Source: Platycnemis pennipes (taxonomy: Eukaryota; Arthropoda; Insecta; Odonata; Platycnemididae). From it: DNA of 64,000 nucleotides. Where the stretch lies: the NCBI GenBank assembly GCA_933228895.1, contig OW121856.1, forward strand, positions 109,963,027 to 110,027,026, written 5' to 3'. This document shows positions 10,562 through 22,799 of the stretch, in pieces. Under the pieces are notes generated by a model. It was not told the DNA's origin, searched no databases, and was given only the letters and a program-made list of their open reading frames with translations. The translations under genes and the position numbers were made by a program. Within the stretch, counting starts at the first letter, position 1. Each line of letters begins with the position of its first letter.

Positions 10562-13217
10562 ATTTTTGCGTATTTAGAAGAAATCTGGTGCAATATGAGC
10601 CTATGTTATGGACATAATTTAACACATTAAAGTAGATAACAGCACTAAACAATCGTTCACACATTGACAGTAAAATTAGCTACTGGTTTCCATAATGCCA
10701 CGCGTAATTCATTGTTTATAATGTTCTCCGCTGAGGACGGATCTCTCGTACAGAGAAATTAAATTTTCACATAGTAGGAACATCAGAGCACGCGAATAGG
10801 GTTGGATGAATTTCCAACGGTGTTGGTGTTTCCCAGGGTGAAAATGTGGGCAAGGGGGCATCGAAACATCCATTGGTAATGCACTCATGTCGGATGAAAA
10901 ATAAACGGATGCATAAACGCGCGCGTGAATAACTCATTCCGTCAACTCCCATTCGGTCATTGGTCAATTTCCAAGCGTCACATCAGCACTTTAATGTTTA
11001 ATCTTGATATTACCATTAAATGGCAGAGGGACATTATCATTGCACTTTCTAAAAGGGGATAAAATTCACATTTATAAATCTTCACTCCCACGCAAAATGC
11101 TTTATGGTCCTTAAGTATTCCGCTTTCCGTTTTCACGTGAATCATTCTGTATGACACGTTTTTGACATGACTTAACCATGTGCAATAAAACAATTTTTTC
11201 CTAGCCTTATTTCAATCCGATTATCACCTGTAGCGAGCCGTTTATTGCTGGAAACGTTCTCATTACTCCGATGCAATCGCTTTCATTCATCACTTTCTCA
11301 TGTCGTAATGTGATGCATTCAAAACATATTTCAATAGCTCTATTCATAAATCAATCCACATATTTTCTTCACTTACACTAACCGTTAAAGACATAACTAA
11401 GCGTCAATTAGACATTGAGCTTACTGTACTGCGTGTTGGAAGGGAAATTGCACCAATGTGAGCTCGAAGCGGAAGCATCCTGGCAAGGCATCTTTAAAAT
11501 GTCCAAGAGCGAGCCGTCCGTCTTCCATTATTGACAGTTTCGTCCAATATAGCAGCCTTTTCCTCTCGAATTTGCAAAACGATTTCCAATTGTCATTCTA
11601 CACGTGTGGATGTGTGTGTGTGCCTTAAATACCCAACCGTCCATGGAGTGTTCTCCGACTAAGAAAATTCTCATCACTCCTCCAGAGCCTCACTACGAAT
11701 CTATTACGATTCCATCATGCCTCCCGAGAGCCCACTCCCCATTTTCCACACACTCCGACGTTTCTCTCTTTTATGAACAGTCCCTCCACTTTCACTCTGC
11801 CTTCAGTTTTCCTCCATTCTCTTTTCCTTCCACGATAAACAGCGGCTCTCTTTCGTCTCTGAACAGCATTTGCGCCTTGAAACTGCAACCGCTTCAAAGG
11901 CTTTAATTGGATTTCAATTTAATTTAATTTGGCTAATTTAAAGGCTTTATGAGGCACCGGCATGGATGGGGATGACCCATGTAAATACGTTAGAAAGTAG
12001 CAATGGACCGGAAAATGCTGAGAAATATACATGGCTTTAAATCATGGACAAGAGATGAAACAGTATATATAAAATCAAAGATCGATTCGTTAGAAAAAAT
12101 AATCGCAGACCAAAGTAGTAAATACTACGAAACGATACAAAACAGTAAAGGCGAGGCAATGACATTCACTTCAATGAACCAAAATAACCCTTTTGACAAA
12201 TTCAATAGGCCACATAACATATTATTGAATGATTAAATACCCTGGGTGGTTCCGGGAAATAGACAACACGGAACATAAGCTACTTATGGCATACTCTGAC
12301 GTAAAGTCACCTTAGGGTGGCGAGTCATCAGCAGAATTGACACTTATTTCATTTGTTTTATCTCACGGGACTAACTGGGTCCTCTTACTTCCTGCGCGGT
12401 CTCAGCTTCCTTCCATAAAATGGAAATCGATACTCCTCAATCCTTTTGAGCCATCTTAAACAAATAATGCAGTAAAAATAATTCCAAATATCTAACCTAC
12501 GCAAATATGCGAATGAAAAAGGTAATTTTATATCCAAAATCATAGCGCCTCCATTTCTTGGGCCTTTGGGATCGTGGCATTTACTGCGTTAAACGCTCAC
12601 AGACGATAGTATCGGTCAAAGAGATGAGGCGCTACATTTAAATATTCAAATATTCTTCACGTCCACTAGATCCCATCCAATTCCCATGCTAATCGGCCAA
12701 TTTAAAGAGAGCGTCGGCTTCTAATAATTTGTTCGAGGTAAACCGCGATTCCATTTTGATGCATTCGTGAAAATGGGTTTGCTGAGCTCCATTAATCTAA
12801 TTTCAGAGAATCTCTACCTTCCACGTAGTGCCGGGCACTCCCCTAGTTTCCACGAATCGGAAAGTCAGTCAGAAATCAATAGAATCGCATTTCGCGCCAG
12901 AGTAGTGGAAGCTACACGTTGTGGCTTCAACCATTTACCAATCAGGGCCTCCGAAGAGTCGTATGCTGCACAGAGATGCTCGCCGACGCATTAGAGACGA
13001 CGGAAAGTCCATGGAATTCCGAGCATTCCATCCCCCGCCCACTGAAGCACTCAGGGTTGGAAGGCTGACTGGACCACTTTCTCAGAGGAGGAGACGCGCC
13101 TCCTCCCGTTCCTCTTAAGAGTTTCCCGGAGAATTCCTTCCCCCACCTCCACGCCTTCTCAGGAAATGCCTTCCTGGACGCCTCCTTATAAATGCGACTG
13201 CGATCAACTTTCGTTAA
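10562..13217. other. Unassigned sequence
   Basis: No recognisable gene. Open frames at 11604-11906 (+) and 12003-12236 (+) have no domain I can name. The latter translates to a charged peptide beginning MDRKMLRNIHGFKSW and could be a decayed element fragment. A GT-rich run lies near 11605-11622. The rest is mixed single-copy-looking sequence with no clear repeats. Confidence 0.45.
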
Positions 13218-13595
13218 GGAGGTTCCACCGCGACTCCGCGATTCAAAATCCCGTAAAAGAGCTCTGTGTTATTTAATGAATAAATCTTTCGATCCAGAAA
13301 AACACCTATATGGAAAATCATCCATAGGGTGATAAGGCATACACACTAATTGTATGAATATGCTATTTTATAGCGCGTTAGGGTTGCATTCTATTTTTTT
13401 ACCAGCTCTTTTAACTCATTTTTACTTCTAAACATGACTGAGGTGTTGTTGCCACGTTTAATTTATAAAGTGAGAATACATGCTCAATCCCGCTAATACT
13501 CATTCTAAAATTCCTAGGTTAAATATTTTCTTGCTTAATTTTACACTATTCCCTTGCAAATACAACTCTTTGTTTTTAATTTTATCAAGATATAA
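13218..13595 (-). mobile_element. DNA element family E, truncated copy
   Basis: The reverse complement of this stretch matches 42695-43077 nearly throughout; for example, ACTCCGCGATTCAAAATC and GTTATTTAATGAATA are shared. The left edge, GGAGGTTCCACCG, is preceded by TTAA (13214-13217), and both features are repeated at the ends of the complete copy at 42161-43077. Homology fades by about 13595, so only one end is present. There is no coding sequence. Confidence 0.75.
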
Positions 13596-14364
13596 AAGAA
13601 GCAATAATTTTGAGAGCTTTGGATGCACACACACATTAAATTTTGCTCAACTATAAATTCATACATAGCGCCAGAACTTAAAGAACTTATGAATCGTGAA
13701 TTGTGGCAGGTATTTTCCTTTCTCTTGAATTACTCCTCAAATGTGTGCTTAAAATATTTTAAACGCTTAAACTCCGTTGATACCAGTATTCAAAGATAAA
13801 ATGTTAGCAGCCGATATGTTATACAAGAAGATTATTCTTTTTCTCCACGTTTTGCTGAGAGTATGCAAATTAACGAGACGTATTTTGCAATTCGTATGCT
13901 GCGCGTTCCTCGGAGTATTGTCGTGATGAACTCCGTGATCGATCACGTTCACCGTGCCTATGCTGGTTGAAGCAGACAAAACAAACCTCTCGGCAGCTGG
14001 CGTACAGGTCGAGGCTGTTGCATTCACTCACTTTCCCTCTTCCATGAAAGTTGAAATGGAGGTGAATCTCATGGCTAATTCCATGCAAACAGGTCAAGTG
14101 TTTTCGCGGTACGTATGGCTGCGCCCACCCGACATCTTTCCTTGGTTTGCGGTCTACCACGAATGCTATGATATTTAAGAAAGCTCACGGTCTCAAAAAT
14201 AATTATCTCAAATGCTTTCAGGCTTAACTATCAGGAACCTCTCCTTATCGAGAATATTTTTTTTAATTCACTTAGTACTCCACAGGTCCACTGTAGAGTT
14301 TTCTTTTAGTAAGATGCGGGTTTCATTACATAATAATAATAATCACAATAATTATTTCTGGGAT
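13596..14364. other. Unassigned sequence with (TAA)n microsatellite
   Basis: No gene was recognised. Overlapping open frames on both strands at 13767-14178 show no known domain. A TAATAATAATAAT microsatellite lies at about 14331-14344, immediately before a LINE A fragment. Confidence 0.45.
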
Positions 14365-14735
14365 TCATGAAAAGAGTACTGGGTAAATGTGACGAACATG
14401 TTCGAGAAATCAGCTACTTTTCCCTTGTTAGATCTAATTTGGAATATGCTGCCAGTGTATGGGACCCCTAAGAAGTCGGTCTTAACAACGAACTTGAACG
14501 TGTGCAGCGAAGATCGGCAAGATTTGTAAAGGGACGGTACGATAAACTTATTAGCGTAACAAGTCTATTAAATGCATTAAAATGAGAATCATTGTCAGTT
14601 CGCAGGTTTAATTGAGACTTAATCTCCTAAATAAATTCCAAGATAATATTTTCAGTGCATGTTTGGTGAGAAATCACCCCCTGTTACACACCTTCGAGGT
14701 GGCTTGCAGGGTATTATGTAGATGTAGATGAGATT
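14365..14735 (+). mobile_element. LINE family A copy with internal deletion
   Basis: The sense copy reads RSNLEYAASVWDP near 14430-14470, then VQRRSARFVKGRYDKLISV near 14500-14555. It then jumps at about 14655 directly to the 3' terminal segment: GTGCATGTTTGGTGA, the CACACCTTCGAGGTGGC hairpin, and the ATTATGTAGATGTAGATG tail. About 300 bp of the consensus (last part of the protein and most of the 3' UTR) are missing compared with the 54 kb copy. Confidence 0.82.
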
Positions 14736-14902
14736 AATCAAGTCACTGACCAATTTCATACCGCATATCCACAAAAACCAGGAGAGTGTGGAAGGGGGAT
14801 GAAAGGAGTGTGGAGTTAGTTGTTGGTGGGAGCTGCCCTTTCCTCCCACTCTCCTTAGAGACTCCCCCGATGCTCCCTCGCTCGACCCATTTGGTCATCG
14901 TC

Positions 14903-15343
14903 AGGCCCGGCCGGCCGCACACCGGCTAAGGCACGGCGCGGCGAGACGTTTTCACCTCGCCTCGCCTCGCCGTGCCTTGCCCGATGGTTAAGAGCAGCAT
15001 ACGGCACGGCAAGGCGACTTGAGCACCGTCGCTTTCAGTGGCGTTTAGTATACTGACAAGTGAAGTAGTGAGTGTAGTTTGCATTATATTTTGTGAAGTC
15101 TGTTTGTAGTCTGTTACATATTTCGTGAAAATGAACGCAGAAGAAGAAAAAGAGGCGACTGTTATACCGTTGTGGTACCTCGTCAAGTTAATGGATGATG
15201 TGCCCAACAGAGAAATGTGGGTGCATCCCATAAACGAAAAACGGAACCTAGAAATGTTTATTGCAGAATTAAGTGCAGACCCGGAAAAATTTTATAACTA
15301 TTGTCGTATGAAACCTACAACAGAGACCCCATCATCCTCCTGA
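14903..15343 (+). mobile_element. PIF/Harbinger-type transposon relic, 5' portion
   Basis: The stretch starts with a very GC-rich segment (GGCCCGGCCGGCCGCAC) resembling the GC-rich inverted ends of arthropod Harbinger elements. This is followed by a hairpin at 14928-14978 built from GGCACGGCG and CGCCGTGCC. A short open frame then has the transposase N-terminal signature. A matching right end could not be found, so the element is probably truncated or internally deleted. The assignment depends mainly on the encoded peptide. Confidence 0.55.
15131..15343 (+). pseudogene. Harbinger transposase N-terminal fragment
   Basis: A 70-residue open frame starts at an ATG (15131) and ends at TGA. Residues from about 28 read REMWVHPINEKRNLE, then ELSADPEKFYNYCRM. 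This is the pattern W-V-H-P-[IL]-N..R......L..D...F..Y.RM found at the start of PIF/Harbinger (ALP1-like) transposases, ahead of the DDE domain. The catalytic domain is absent downstream, where frames close quickly. It could be a first exon of a larger element whose remaining exons were lost. Confidence 0.6.
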
Positions 15344-15514
15344 CTTGCCATTTTCACTTGTCACACAAACAACAACTAGACAATACTAGAACCACTACTT
15401 TTGCCTGTCGCTATCACTCTACTGCACGCTGCTATGTTACCGGCGAATTCTGTCTCGCTAGTTTTTTTGCCTGTGAGTATTCACTCCTGAGGCCTTCTCT
15501 TTGATTCCAGTCAT
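15344..15514. other. Unassigned spacer
   Basis: A short interval between the Harbinger relic and a LINE B fragment. No feature was recognised. Confidence 0.4.
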
Positions 15515-16015
15515 GGCGCTCTCGTTGTAACTATCAAAAATTACGAAAGACAGCTCACAGCCTTGTCTCACTCCTTTCCTTATTTTAGCTTCTTCCCAGC
15601 TGGGTCCAGATCAACTTCTTGGTTTTTGCACACTTTGTGGATAATCATTGTAGAACACTATTTCTTTATGAATACCGTACATTGAAATCCAATCCAGTTT
15701 GTCAAATTCGTTCTTCAAAACCAAAAATGTAATTAGCGTCGGCTTTTGCTCCATTTTCTTCTCTATGAGCAGTATGAGGGCCAATTTTCCTTCTCTTGAA
15801 CCCTTGCTGTTCCTAAATACAAGTGGGTATTCATCCAGGAACTCCACCACTTTTCGTTCTATTCTCCTGTAAGATCATCCTCGTCAATATCTTCAATCTT
15901 GCATCTTTCGTCAGGCTTATGATCCTAAAATGTTCACAGCTCTCCGCTCTCTTTTCTTAGGAATAGAAGTGATGATGCTCATCTCCAAGCATTCATTCAT
16001 GTAGCACCTAGCTTT
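15515..16015 (-). mobile_element. LINE family B reverse transcriptase core fragment
   Basis: On the minus strand the order is: a decayed IPKKR segment (near 15950), a broken KILT-type segment, then EFLDEYPLVFRNSKGSREGK (near 15790-15843), KPTLITFLVLKNEFDKLDW (near 15690-15745), and KGVRQGCELS (near 15550-15580). These match the 30715-32172 copy (EFLDEDQFGFRESKGTREA, KGVRQGCALSP). The catalytic YADD block downstream is missing. There are several frameshifts. Confidence 0.78.
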
Positions 16016-16852
16016 GTAAAGATGGCTTACAAGACTAATTTATTTCTAAAAAAATTAAATAATTCGATTGAATCCATTATTGGAATCACGTGAACCGTTC
16101 TTTTTGTTCGTATTCTCAGACCCCTTTGCTGGCTCAGTGTGGAATTGAACGCCGTTAACTCCTGAATATCGCAATTGCGTTGCTTCGTGCGGCCTGAATT
16201 TGGCCAATCGCGGAGTGTGCGGTTGCGCTTTCCCAAATTCTTTCATTTTTCGATGAAATTCGAAAGAATTCATAGAATATATTTTCAGGTTCGGTATTAT
16301 GTGGAAAGTGGGTCAGAGTTGTTAGTCTATGGAAATTGGAATTTATTTCTCGAGTCCCTGGAAATTATAGAGGAAATTTTAACTGAGTATTTCATGGTGG
16401 CGGCGATTTGAGGCGTGAAACCCGAAATTCGGCTGAAGAAATATTTCCCGTCACTTTTTTGGCGGGCCACCTGCAGTTCCTCGATGTTTTCTAAAGGCTA
16501 ACGCTAGAATACTTTATTTCGATACATCGCAATCTCCGGTACTTGTAGAATTGTCAAACGTGTGTTAAAATTATAATCAGACCCTGACCATTATCCCCGA
16601 AAGCGATCTTTTCAAATGGAGCAGGGAGTGATATTTCCTCAAATGTGCCCAAGTGACGATCTCGTCATTATTCTAACGATTTTATTTCCGAGCCTTCCTC
16701 CTCGACTTCCCTTCGTTCATTCCCCTTTTTAAATGTTGCCCCTGCTTACTCACAGATGCATTTCTTGTTGTGAGCTCAAGGGTTCAGCTGGTGTTAGGAA
16801 CAGTTGCTAGATGATCACCGTCATTTTTGAGATGGGAAACACTAAATTTACC
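16016..16852. other. Unassigned sequence
   Basis: Short overlapping frames on both strands at 16027-16411 show no recognisable family. No repeats were identified. Confidence 0.45.
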
Positions 16853-17452
16853 ACCATCATCATCATCGGTCTACAATTTTAGGATTGGTTTGATATAGTC
16901 CTCTACTGGATTCTTGTATCGACCACGCCTTCGTATTGACGCAATGTCACTTCACTCGTGACCTGTCCCACGTATCTCATACGATTGTCTTCATCAGGCC
17001 ATCGTGTCTTAAGATATGGCAGATTAGGTTTTCCCGTCTTCTTTTAAAAGTTATCAGCAGACTTCTCTTTTCTCCCACTCCTCTTAGGACTTCTTCGTTT
17101 GTCACTGGATCGATCCATTTTATCTTCATCATTCTTCTGTAGCACCACATTTCAAATGCTTCTACCCTTTTCTTCTACGCTGCTGTCATCGTCCATGCCT
17201 CATTGCCGTTAACAAACGTGCTCCAGGTGCATGTTTTGATGAATTATTTCCTTACTTCTGTGCTTGTATTTCCAGATTTTAGTAGATTCTTCTTTTGATA
17301 GAATGCCCTTTTTGCCTGAGCTATTCTACTCACTATTTTTTTCTTTCTTCGTCCATCGTTGCTTACTCAGCTTCCCAGGTAACAGAACTCCTTCACCTTT
17401 TCAAGCTTCTGTTTTCCTAGTTTAACGTTGGTTTTGGCCTCTTCTCTCGACT
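16853..17452 (-). mobile_element. LINE family B C-terminal region and 3' end
   Basis: Read on the minus strand: FCYLGS and VSNDGRRKKKIVSRIAQAKR near 17320-17390, RAFYQKKN near 17300, ..AWTMTAA near 17190, EAFEMWCYRRMMKIKWIDPV near 17110-17170, and RRRENLICHILRHDGLMKTI near 16985-17045. The family tail, repeats of ATGATG, is reached at 16853. This is the C-terminal segment that follows the reverse transcriptase in this family. In-frame stops are present. It lies in the wrong order relative to the RT core at 15515-16015, so the two are separate copies. Confidence 0.82.
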
Positions 17453-20400
17453 AAGATAATGGTGTGCAGTTAGAGAGAAATTTAGCATACAAGCCAAAAT
17501 ATATTCCTTGAGACATGGTTTGTTCGTGAAAACACACACACTTCCTTAATTTTCGGTGAGACAGGTACACGCGCCTTAGTGAATTCTCTTGCTAGAACTT
17601 CCTCTGATTAGTAAACATACGAGCGAAAAGAAGGCAGAAGACGAGAATAATACTATGCTCTTGGCAACTTTAATGTCTGGTATTATTATCACCGTCGGAT
17701 AATCTGAAATTGCGGGGATAGATCGTTTCTTCCTCCACTTGATCAGTGAAGTAATACGCTTCAGTATTTTTGCCTATCCTTGACAACTTATAACATACTG
17801 AACTCTACGAAACTGATAAAAATTCTGAAGAATCAACGACATGTAAAATAATGAAAGAGGGACAATACGGGCTTGTGAATGAAGTCGGAAGGAAATTCGG
17901 AGGAGTGAGAAATAATGCCGCTGGAGTAGAGATGCGGCAAATAAAGAAATCTTTTTGGATAATGTAAATCTGTCAAGAGGCCCTGACCAGAGTAGATCAT
18001 GGTATTAATAAAAGTGAGAAAACAGTACTATGACGCAAAAACTGTGGAATGGTAATTGTAACGAATAAACAGTAAAGCTGGTAGCAGGATATGCTTTGGC
18101 GGGTGACTAATATCTTCAACGAATGTGAAATGGAATCCAATTTGGAACATGATCCTGCGCCTTTAAATCAAAGAACAGATGTGCCCTCGAAGAGGGGTGC
18201 TAGCAAATGCGAAATTCAAGGATCTCACGACCTGAATTGGCAAGAGTTGCCGACACAGTTGAATGAAACCCAAAGCATAGGAGTCCTAGGATGAAGGGAA
18301 GTTTGAATTGGAGGAACTACAAGTCGTAAGAGAAGCTTCCAAGGTCATCAAGTTCGCTCAGGCACCACATGATGGTACGCTGTTGAACGAAATTCACTCT
18401 ATTAGTAGATTTGGAGGAAACGTTTGGTAGCGATGACTGAAATTATATGCTTCATATTATGAAAGAAAACCGGAGTCACAGAATGAAAGAAGATTGATGT
18501 GCGGTTCTGCAATAAAATCAGGTACTTGAGAAGAAATCTGCTCCTGTTATAGAAAAAAAAACGAGAAAATGCACTCGAATGGTAATATTCTTTTATCACT
18601 ATCCTCATTTTTAATGTATCTTAAGGAGGTAATTAGAGAAGTCCTAATAACTTCAGGATAGAATGGTATGGATATTTAAAGTGAATGTTTCGTTCGTTGC
18701 CTACGAAGAAGCAAAGCGTAAAAGCATTCAAGGAAGGCGCCGATTGTCTTGGAAGAGAAGAAGAAGGAGAGAGAGGAAGACGGAAGGAAGAAGGTTGCCC
18801 TCGCGTCGCCCGCACTCGTCCTTGAGTACCTACTCTTGTTCTCCATTTCCCACTCTTTGTTGAAACTGAAGGTTTCCATGCTCAGCTCCCTTTCAGCACC
18901 TGAAGGACACCTTTCCTAAAACCCACTCTGTGAACTATAGCGGCGAATCAGCACCGTTCCCAAAAATCTATTCAAGGCGAATATTCTTTTTCTCAGCGGA
19001 AATTCTGCTATTGTGCATATCAGCGGGTAACTCAGTTTTCTCGTCTATTTCTCAATCCTTGAATTTCTTATAAAGTAATAACATAAGTGTTTACGTCTAC
19101 TTTAATCACGTGGAATATGGCACTGTGTACATGATTACTGCTGCATTATGTTTGGCAGCCCGTTTAATATCATGTCCCTATAATGCATCAAGAAACTCTA
19201 CGGAAAATAAGGACACCAACTAGTTAAATCACGTGATCTGATATTAAGAGGTCGCAGGTTCGCCTACCTGGCAAGGAGAAGGTTTTTTTTTTCTTTGCGG
19301 CGATTCTGCTATCAAATTGAAGTAGTGTACAGTGTAGATGTATAGTAGTACAGTGAAGATGAAGTAAGCGGAACAAATACATTTGTTTTTAAATGTGAGC
19401 ATTGCCTAATAATTGGGTGGAAGGACAGCTTCCAATGACAGCAGAGTATTGGGTTTAAGAAATACTTCCGGGGAATGCTTCCGAGAAAGATGCAATTTCC
19501 CGCTGGCTAGTTTTTGAGAGTACCTTCGGCTGGCAGGAAAGGATTTCACGGGCAGAAGACACCAATAAATGCTTTCCAATTCGTGGAAAAGGTCGCAGGC
19601 GGCCCGAGAGGCACTCCGAATTGATTCATCGGAGGACACGACTATTGGGAAAGCTGCGAGGGCGATTGGAAACGGAGTCAATCGAAAGGAATCGATGCAT
19701 CGCTCACATCGAGTGTATTATTCGATTCTATGTTCACTGTGCTTGAATGCATTGAGAAATCTGAAGAGTAAACCGTTAAGTTTCTTCTTTTCTTTATGGA
19801 GTTTGCGAATCCGGTAGATAAAGATTTTGTTAAAGTGTACCAGTCGCCATAGGGCAATGTTTTGCAAATTTGCCTCTCTAACGTATTGCAATTATTGATG
19901 CATTTCACAGCGGTAAATTTTCAAATGACGCACTGATCTAATGGAATTGATCACTGTGTAGCAGTCGCATAGACACGTGTAATCCACGATGGATTCTCAA
20001 CCTTTTCCCTGGCGTGTACTAGCAAAATGAAATTAATACCCCCCTACCATTAATGTTTCTGTTAGGATGGAGGAAAAGTTGGAATCTCTGTGGAGAGGGG
20101 AAGTAGAACATATTCCAATCATTTGAACGTGGAAATACGGGGATTTGCTTCAAACTGTGCATATTTCATTTCAAAAAACAAAAGTATTTTACATGTTTTT
20201 AATTTACCTTCATTTTTTACTCATCATCATCATCTGCCGATAATCCTATGATTAGTTCGACGCAGCCCTTCATTCGATTCTTCTATCGGCCTACCTCTTC
20301 ATATCACTATAAAAGATATTTAATCCGCTCCACCAAATCTTTCTTTAAGTGCTATCAATGGCACCGGTTGATAATCCCTGATTTCATTTACATGAATGAA

Positions 20401-20530
20401 TGCAATGCGTCATTTCTCTATTACAACGCGTTTAGAGAAGCTTTTGAAGGTGAAAGCATGCTATCAAGCAGAAGTTTATTGGGTCCTCGAAATGTAAAAG
20501 TTTTATTCATTTAAACTATTGAAGGAAGAT
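17453..20530. other. Unassigned sequence
   Basis: About 3 kb without a recognised gene. Frames at 18091-18294 (+), 18663-18879 (both strands) and 19406-19817 (both strands) overlap and have no domain. A CATCATCATC microsatellite at about 20222-20233 may be the worn tail of a minus-strand LINE B: CCTATGATTAGTTCGACGC and ATTCTTCTATCGGCC just after it resemble the family B 3' end, which would span roughly 20222-20310. That small match is weak. Confidence 0.4.
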
Positions 20531-21135
20531 TAAAAATGTATTATTTGCATCTCAGCTCTCTAATTCGTCGAGTTGTATTTGCATTTTTTTATCTCGAGGG
20601 GTGGAAACCTGATCCCGTGAATTGCAAAGGAAGATTCTTGGCGACTCTTGCGACACCAAAGCCGGGCGAAATACGGTCCCTGAGGCCCTGGGGGGGGGGA
20701 CCCGACTTTCTGGCGGAGGAAGCAATAATCCCGGGCGGTGCTGTGTGTCGCATCGAGAGGGCGTTCGCGGAGAGAATATCAATGCGCAGAGAATCAGCCG
20801 CGAACTGTTGTTGCTGTGTTATTCGGGACACGCGGACCAGGGCGTTGTCAACGGCGACGGAAATCTCGGCGGGGAGGCGTCAGCGGCCTCCATTAGGGTC
20901 GGCACGTTTTACATCGACCTCCGCACGTACCCTGGGCAGCTGCCGAACCCTGGCCGAACGCTCGCTACGGAAATTAAATTTAATGCCTCCCACTGCCGGA
21001 GCCCTTTTTAAGACCGCAGGCGCTACGATTGCTGCGAACGGTGAACGAACAGCTTTGCATAAAAGCAAACGAGCGTCGGAGATGGGAATCGCTTCTATTT
21101 TCAGCCAGCCGGTTATGTTCATATGAGGTTTTTCC
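20531..21135. other. GC-rich island with overlapping frames
   Basis: The segment from about 20620 to 21060 is GC- and CpG-rich and contains a run of nine or more G at about 20690-20699. A 196-codon plus-strand frame covers it, but long frames also exist in another plus frame and on the minus strand. The translation is arginine/alanine-rich with no domain, so I do not call a gene. It could be an unmethylated CpG island or an exon in an unrecognised frame. Confidence 0.4.
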
Positions 21136-21179
21136 ACTTTTTTCCGGTATTACGAGATCGAATCAAAAATCGTGTTAAA

Positions 21180-21187
21180 TATAAAAG
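21180..21187 (+). promoter_or_regulatory. Possible TATA box
   Basis: TATAAAAG lies at the downstream edge of the GC-rich island, in an otherwise unannotated region. About 30 bp downstream is a GTTCGCATCTCG stretch that could hold a start site, but it does not match the arthropod initiator well and no downstream coding region is convincing. This is a weak candidate only. Confidence 0.2.
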
Positions 21188-22630
21188 CGCGGCTGCCGGA
21201 GTGTGTTCGCATCTCGACGTCTTTTGAATGGCGGGCTTATTCATGCGCATGAAGGCTCACGCTCGAAGCGAGGGAAGCTTCGTGTGGCAGGTGCATTTTT
21301 GTCGGAAACAGAGAGAGCGGGCGATGGTGGGGTTCCGCGGCGTCATACTCTTTGCGGATCGGAGCCTGTCGCATTGGTATGTCACGATCAATTGAAGCCA
21401 TTCAGGGTCTCTGAAGGGCGCTTTGAGGCTCAACTCTCGTGCTACTATAAAAACACACGTCCATTTGAGTTTAAACTGTCCTTTTCGCTCTTTCCGCAGA
21501 CATTAGATTTTGTATTTTGTCGTCAAATCGCTGCTAAATTTCTTTCAAATAGCAGCATTAGGTAGAAATTTGTTACTCTTGAGTGAGGAGACTTTTCGGT
21601 TCTTCTTACCTCTTCTAACTTCTTTGCCCATTTAACCCTTCTTACGAATGGGAAAAATTCTCTATCTCTTAGTACGACGCAGAAATATCAAAATGTAAGT
21701 ATAATCGTGGCTTGGGATGGTTCATGAAATCAAAGAGCTGGAATCTTGATAGTTGATCTAAGGAACAGAATTTTATTTGGAATCTGAAGGAAAATCCTCT
21801 CCGAAGTTTCCTCGGATATATTTGTAAAGGCTCCAAGTGAATTTCCGAGTACAAATCTCCTAGTTTTCTATTAGCTCTATCGAGAAAAATGGAAATAGCA
21901 AATAAATAAATGTGAATAAATCTTCTCTTAGGCCATCATACACGCTCTCTCTCTAATAAAGGCTAAAATCGAATGCATTCATTCCAAACCCCGACGCCTG
22001 ACTGTTCCAAATGAATTCTGCATTCAATTATTGGAACTAATTTTTATTACTGAGATTAAGCTTTCTTCTAAGTATCCGAATTAAAAGAATTAAAAAACAA
22101 GTTTCTCCTTCAGTCGCATCTCTCTCTCTCTCGTCTTTTGTGGCATGGTGTTTAATGAGGTAAAATCCGTGGTTTTCAAGTAATCCCCAAACCGTATTCC
22201 CAGGCAGAGGTGGGGGGAGAAGTGAGATGTATGGGACGAATGGTCCTTGCCTTGTTGATGTGCTTGTCTTGTGGCTGTCGAAAGAAAACGAAAGCCATCT
22301 TCAGAAAAGGTTTGCCACTACAGAATGCATTAAAACATCTTCGTACATAGTTTCCGCATTAACGATATGGGAGCCATGATCGGATAGAACATTGATTCAG
22401 TCACTGTGCCGTTCTCTAATGCCAACGGCTGGACTTAGCAAGATAAGCATTCGAATGCCTGGGGAACACCCTCGACACAGAGAAACGATTAATTCACAGC
22501 GCATAACTGGAGTGCAGAAGTTGTCGTGGGCCAGAAAGAGTGGTAAAATGCTTCAGATGACATAGCGAGATTTCAGTCAGCAACCTATTCCTTACGTATG
22601 CTTCCGCGGTATTATGCGCTTCCGCCAACT
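21188..22630. other. Unassigned sequence
   Basis: No gene was recognised. The plus frame at 21203-21565 has no known domain. A (TC) run lies at about 22120-22133. The region otherwise shows no repeats that I could identify. Confidence 0.4.
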
Positions 22631-22756
22631 TTGAAGATATCCTAGTCTTAAGGGATTTCTTCCGCGTAGATCGCCGACGCCGACTGCAACACCAGCGAAA
22701 TTGTCATCCAAGAGAATGAATCTACGCGGAAGAATCTGTAAGACTAGGATCTTCAA
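22631..22756. repeat. Inverted repeat with about 37-bp arms
   Basis: The left arm (22631-22671) and right arm (22720-22756) are near-perfect reverse complements: the inner 15 bp, TTCTTCCGCGTAGAT and ATCTACGCGGAAGAA, are exact. The outer parts (TTGAAGAT..CCTAGTCTTA against TAAGACTAGGATCTTCAA) pair with a small gap. The loop is 48 bp. Part of the loop and right arm resembles, in opposite orientation, sequence at about 22840-22970 (ACTGCAAC, GCCGGCGTTGCAGTCGG), so the structure may have arisen by inversion of a duplicated element end. Confidence 0.75.
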
Positions 22757-22799
22757 AGGCAGCAACCTACGCAATCAACGTTTATACTCTAGGAAAATT

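Noticed and set aside
15515..17452. A single LINE B insertion spanning both pieces
   Set aside because: On the minus strand the C-terminal/3' piece (16853-17452) would precede the RT core (15515-16015), the wrong order for one element.
20536..21126. 196-codon plus-strand open frame, the longest in the window
   Set aside because: It lies in a GC-rich island with other long overlapping frames on both strands. The translation is Arg/Ala-rich with no domain, and its length is expected by chance at this GC content.
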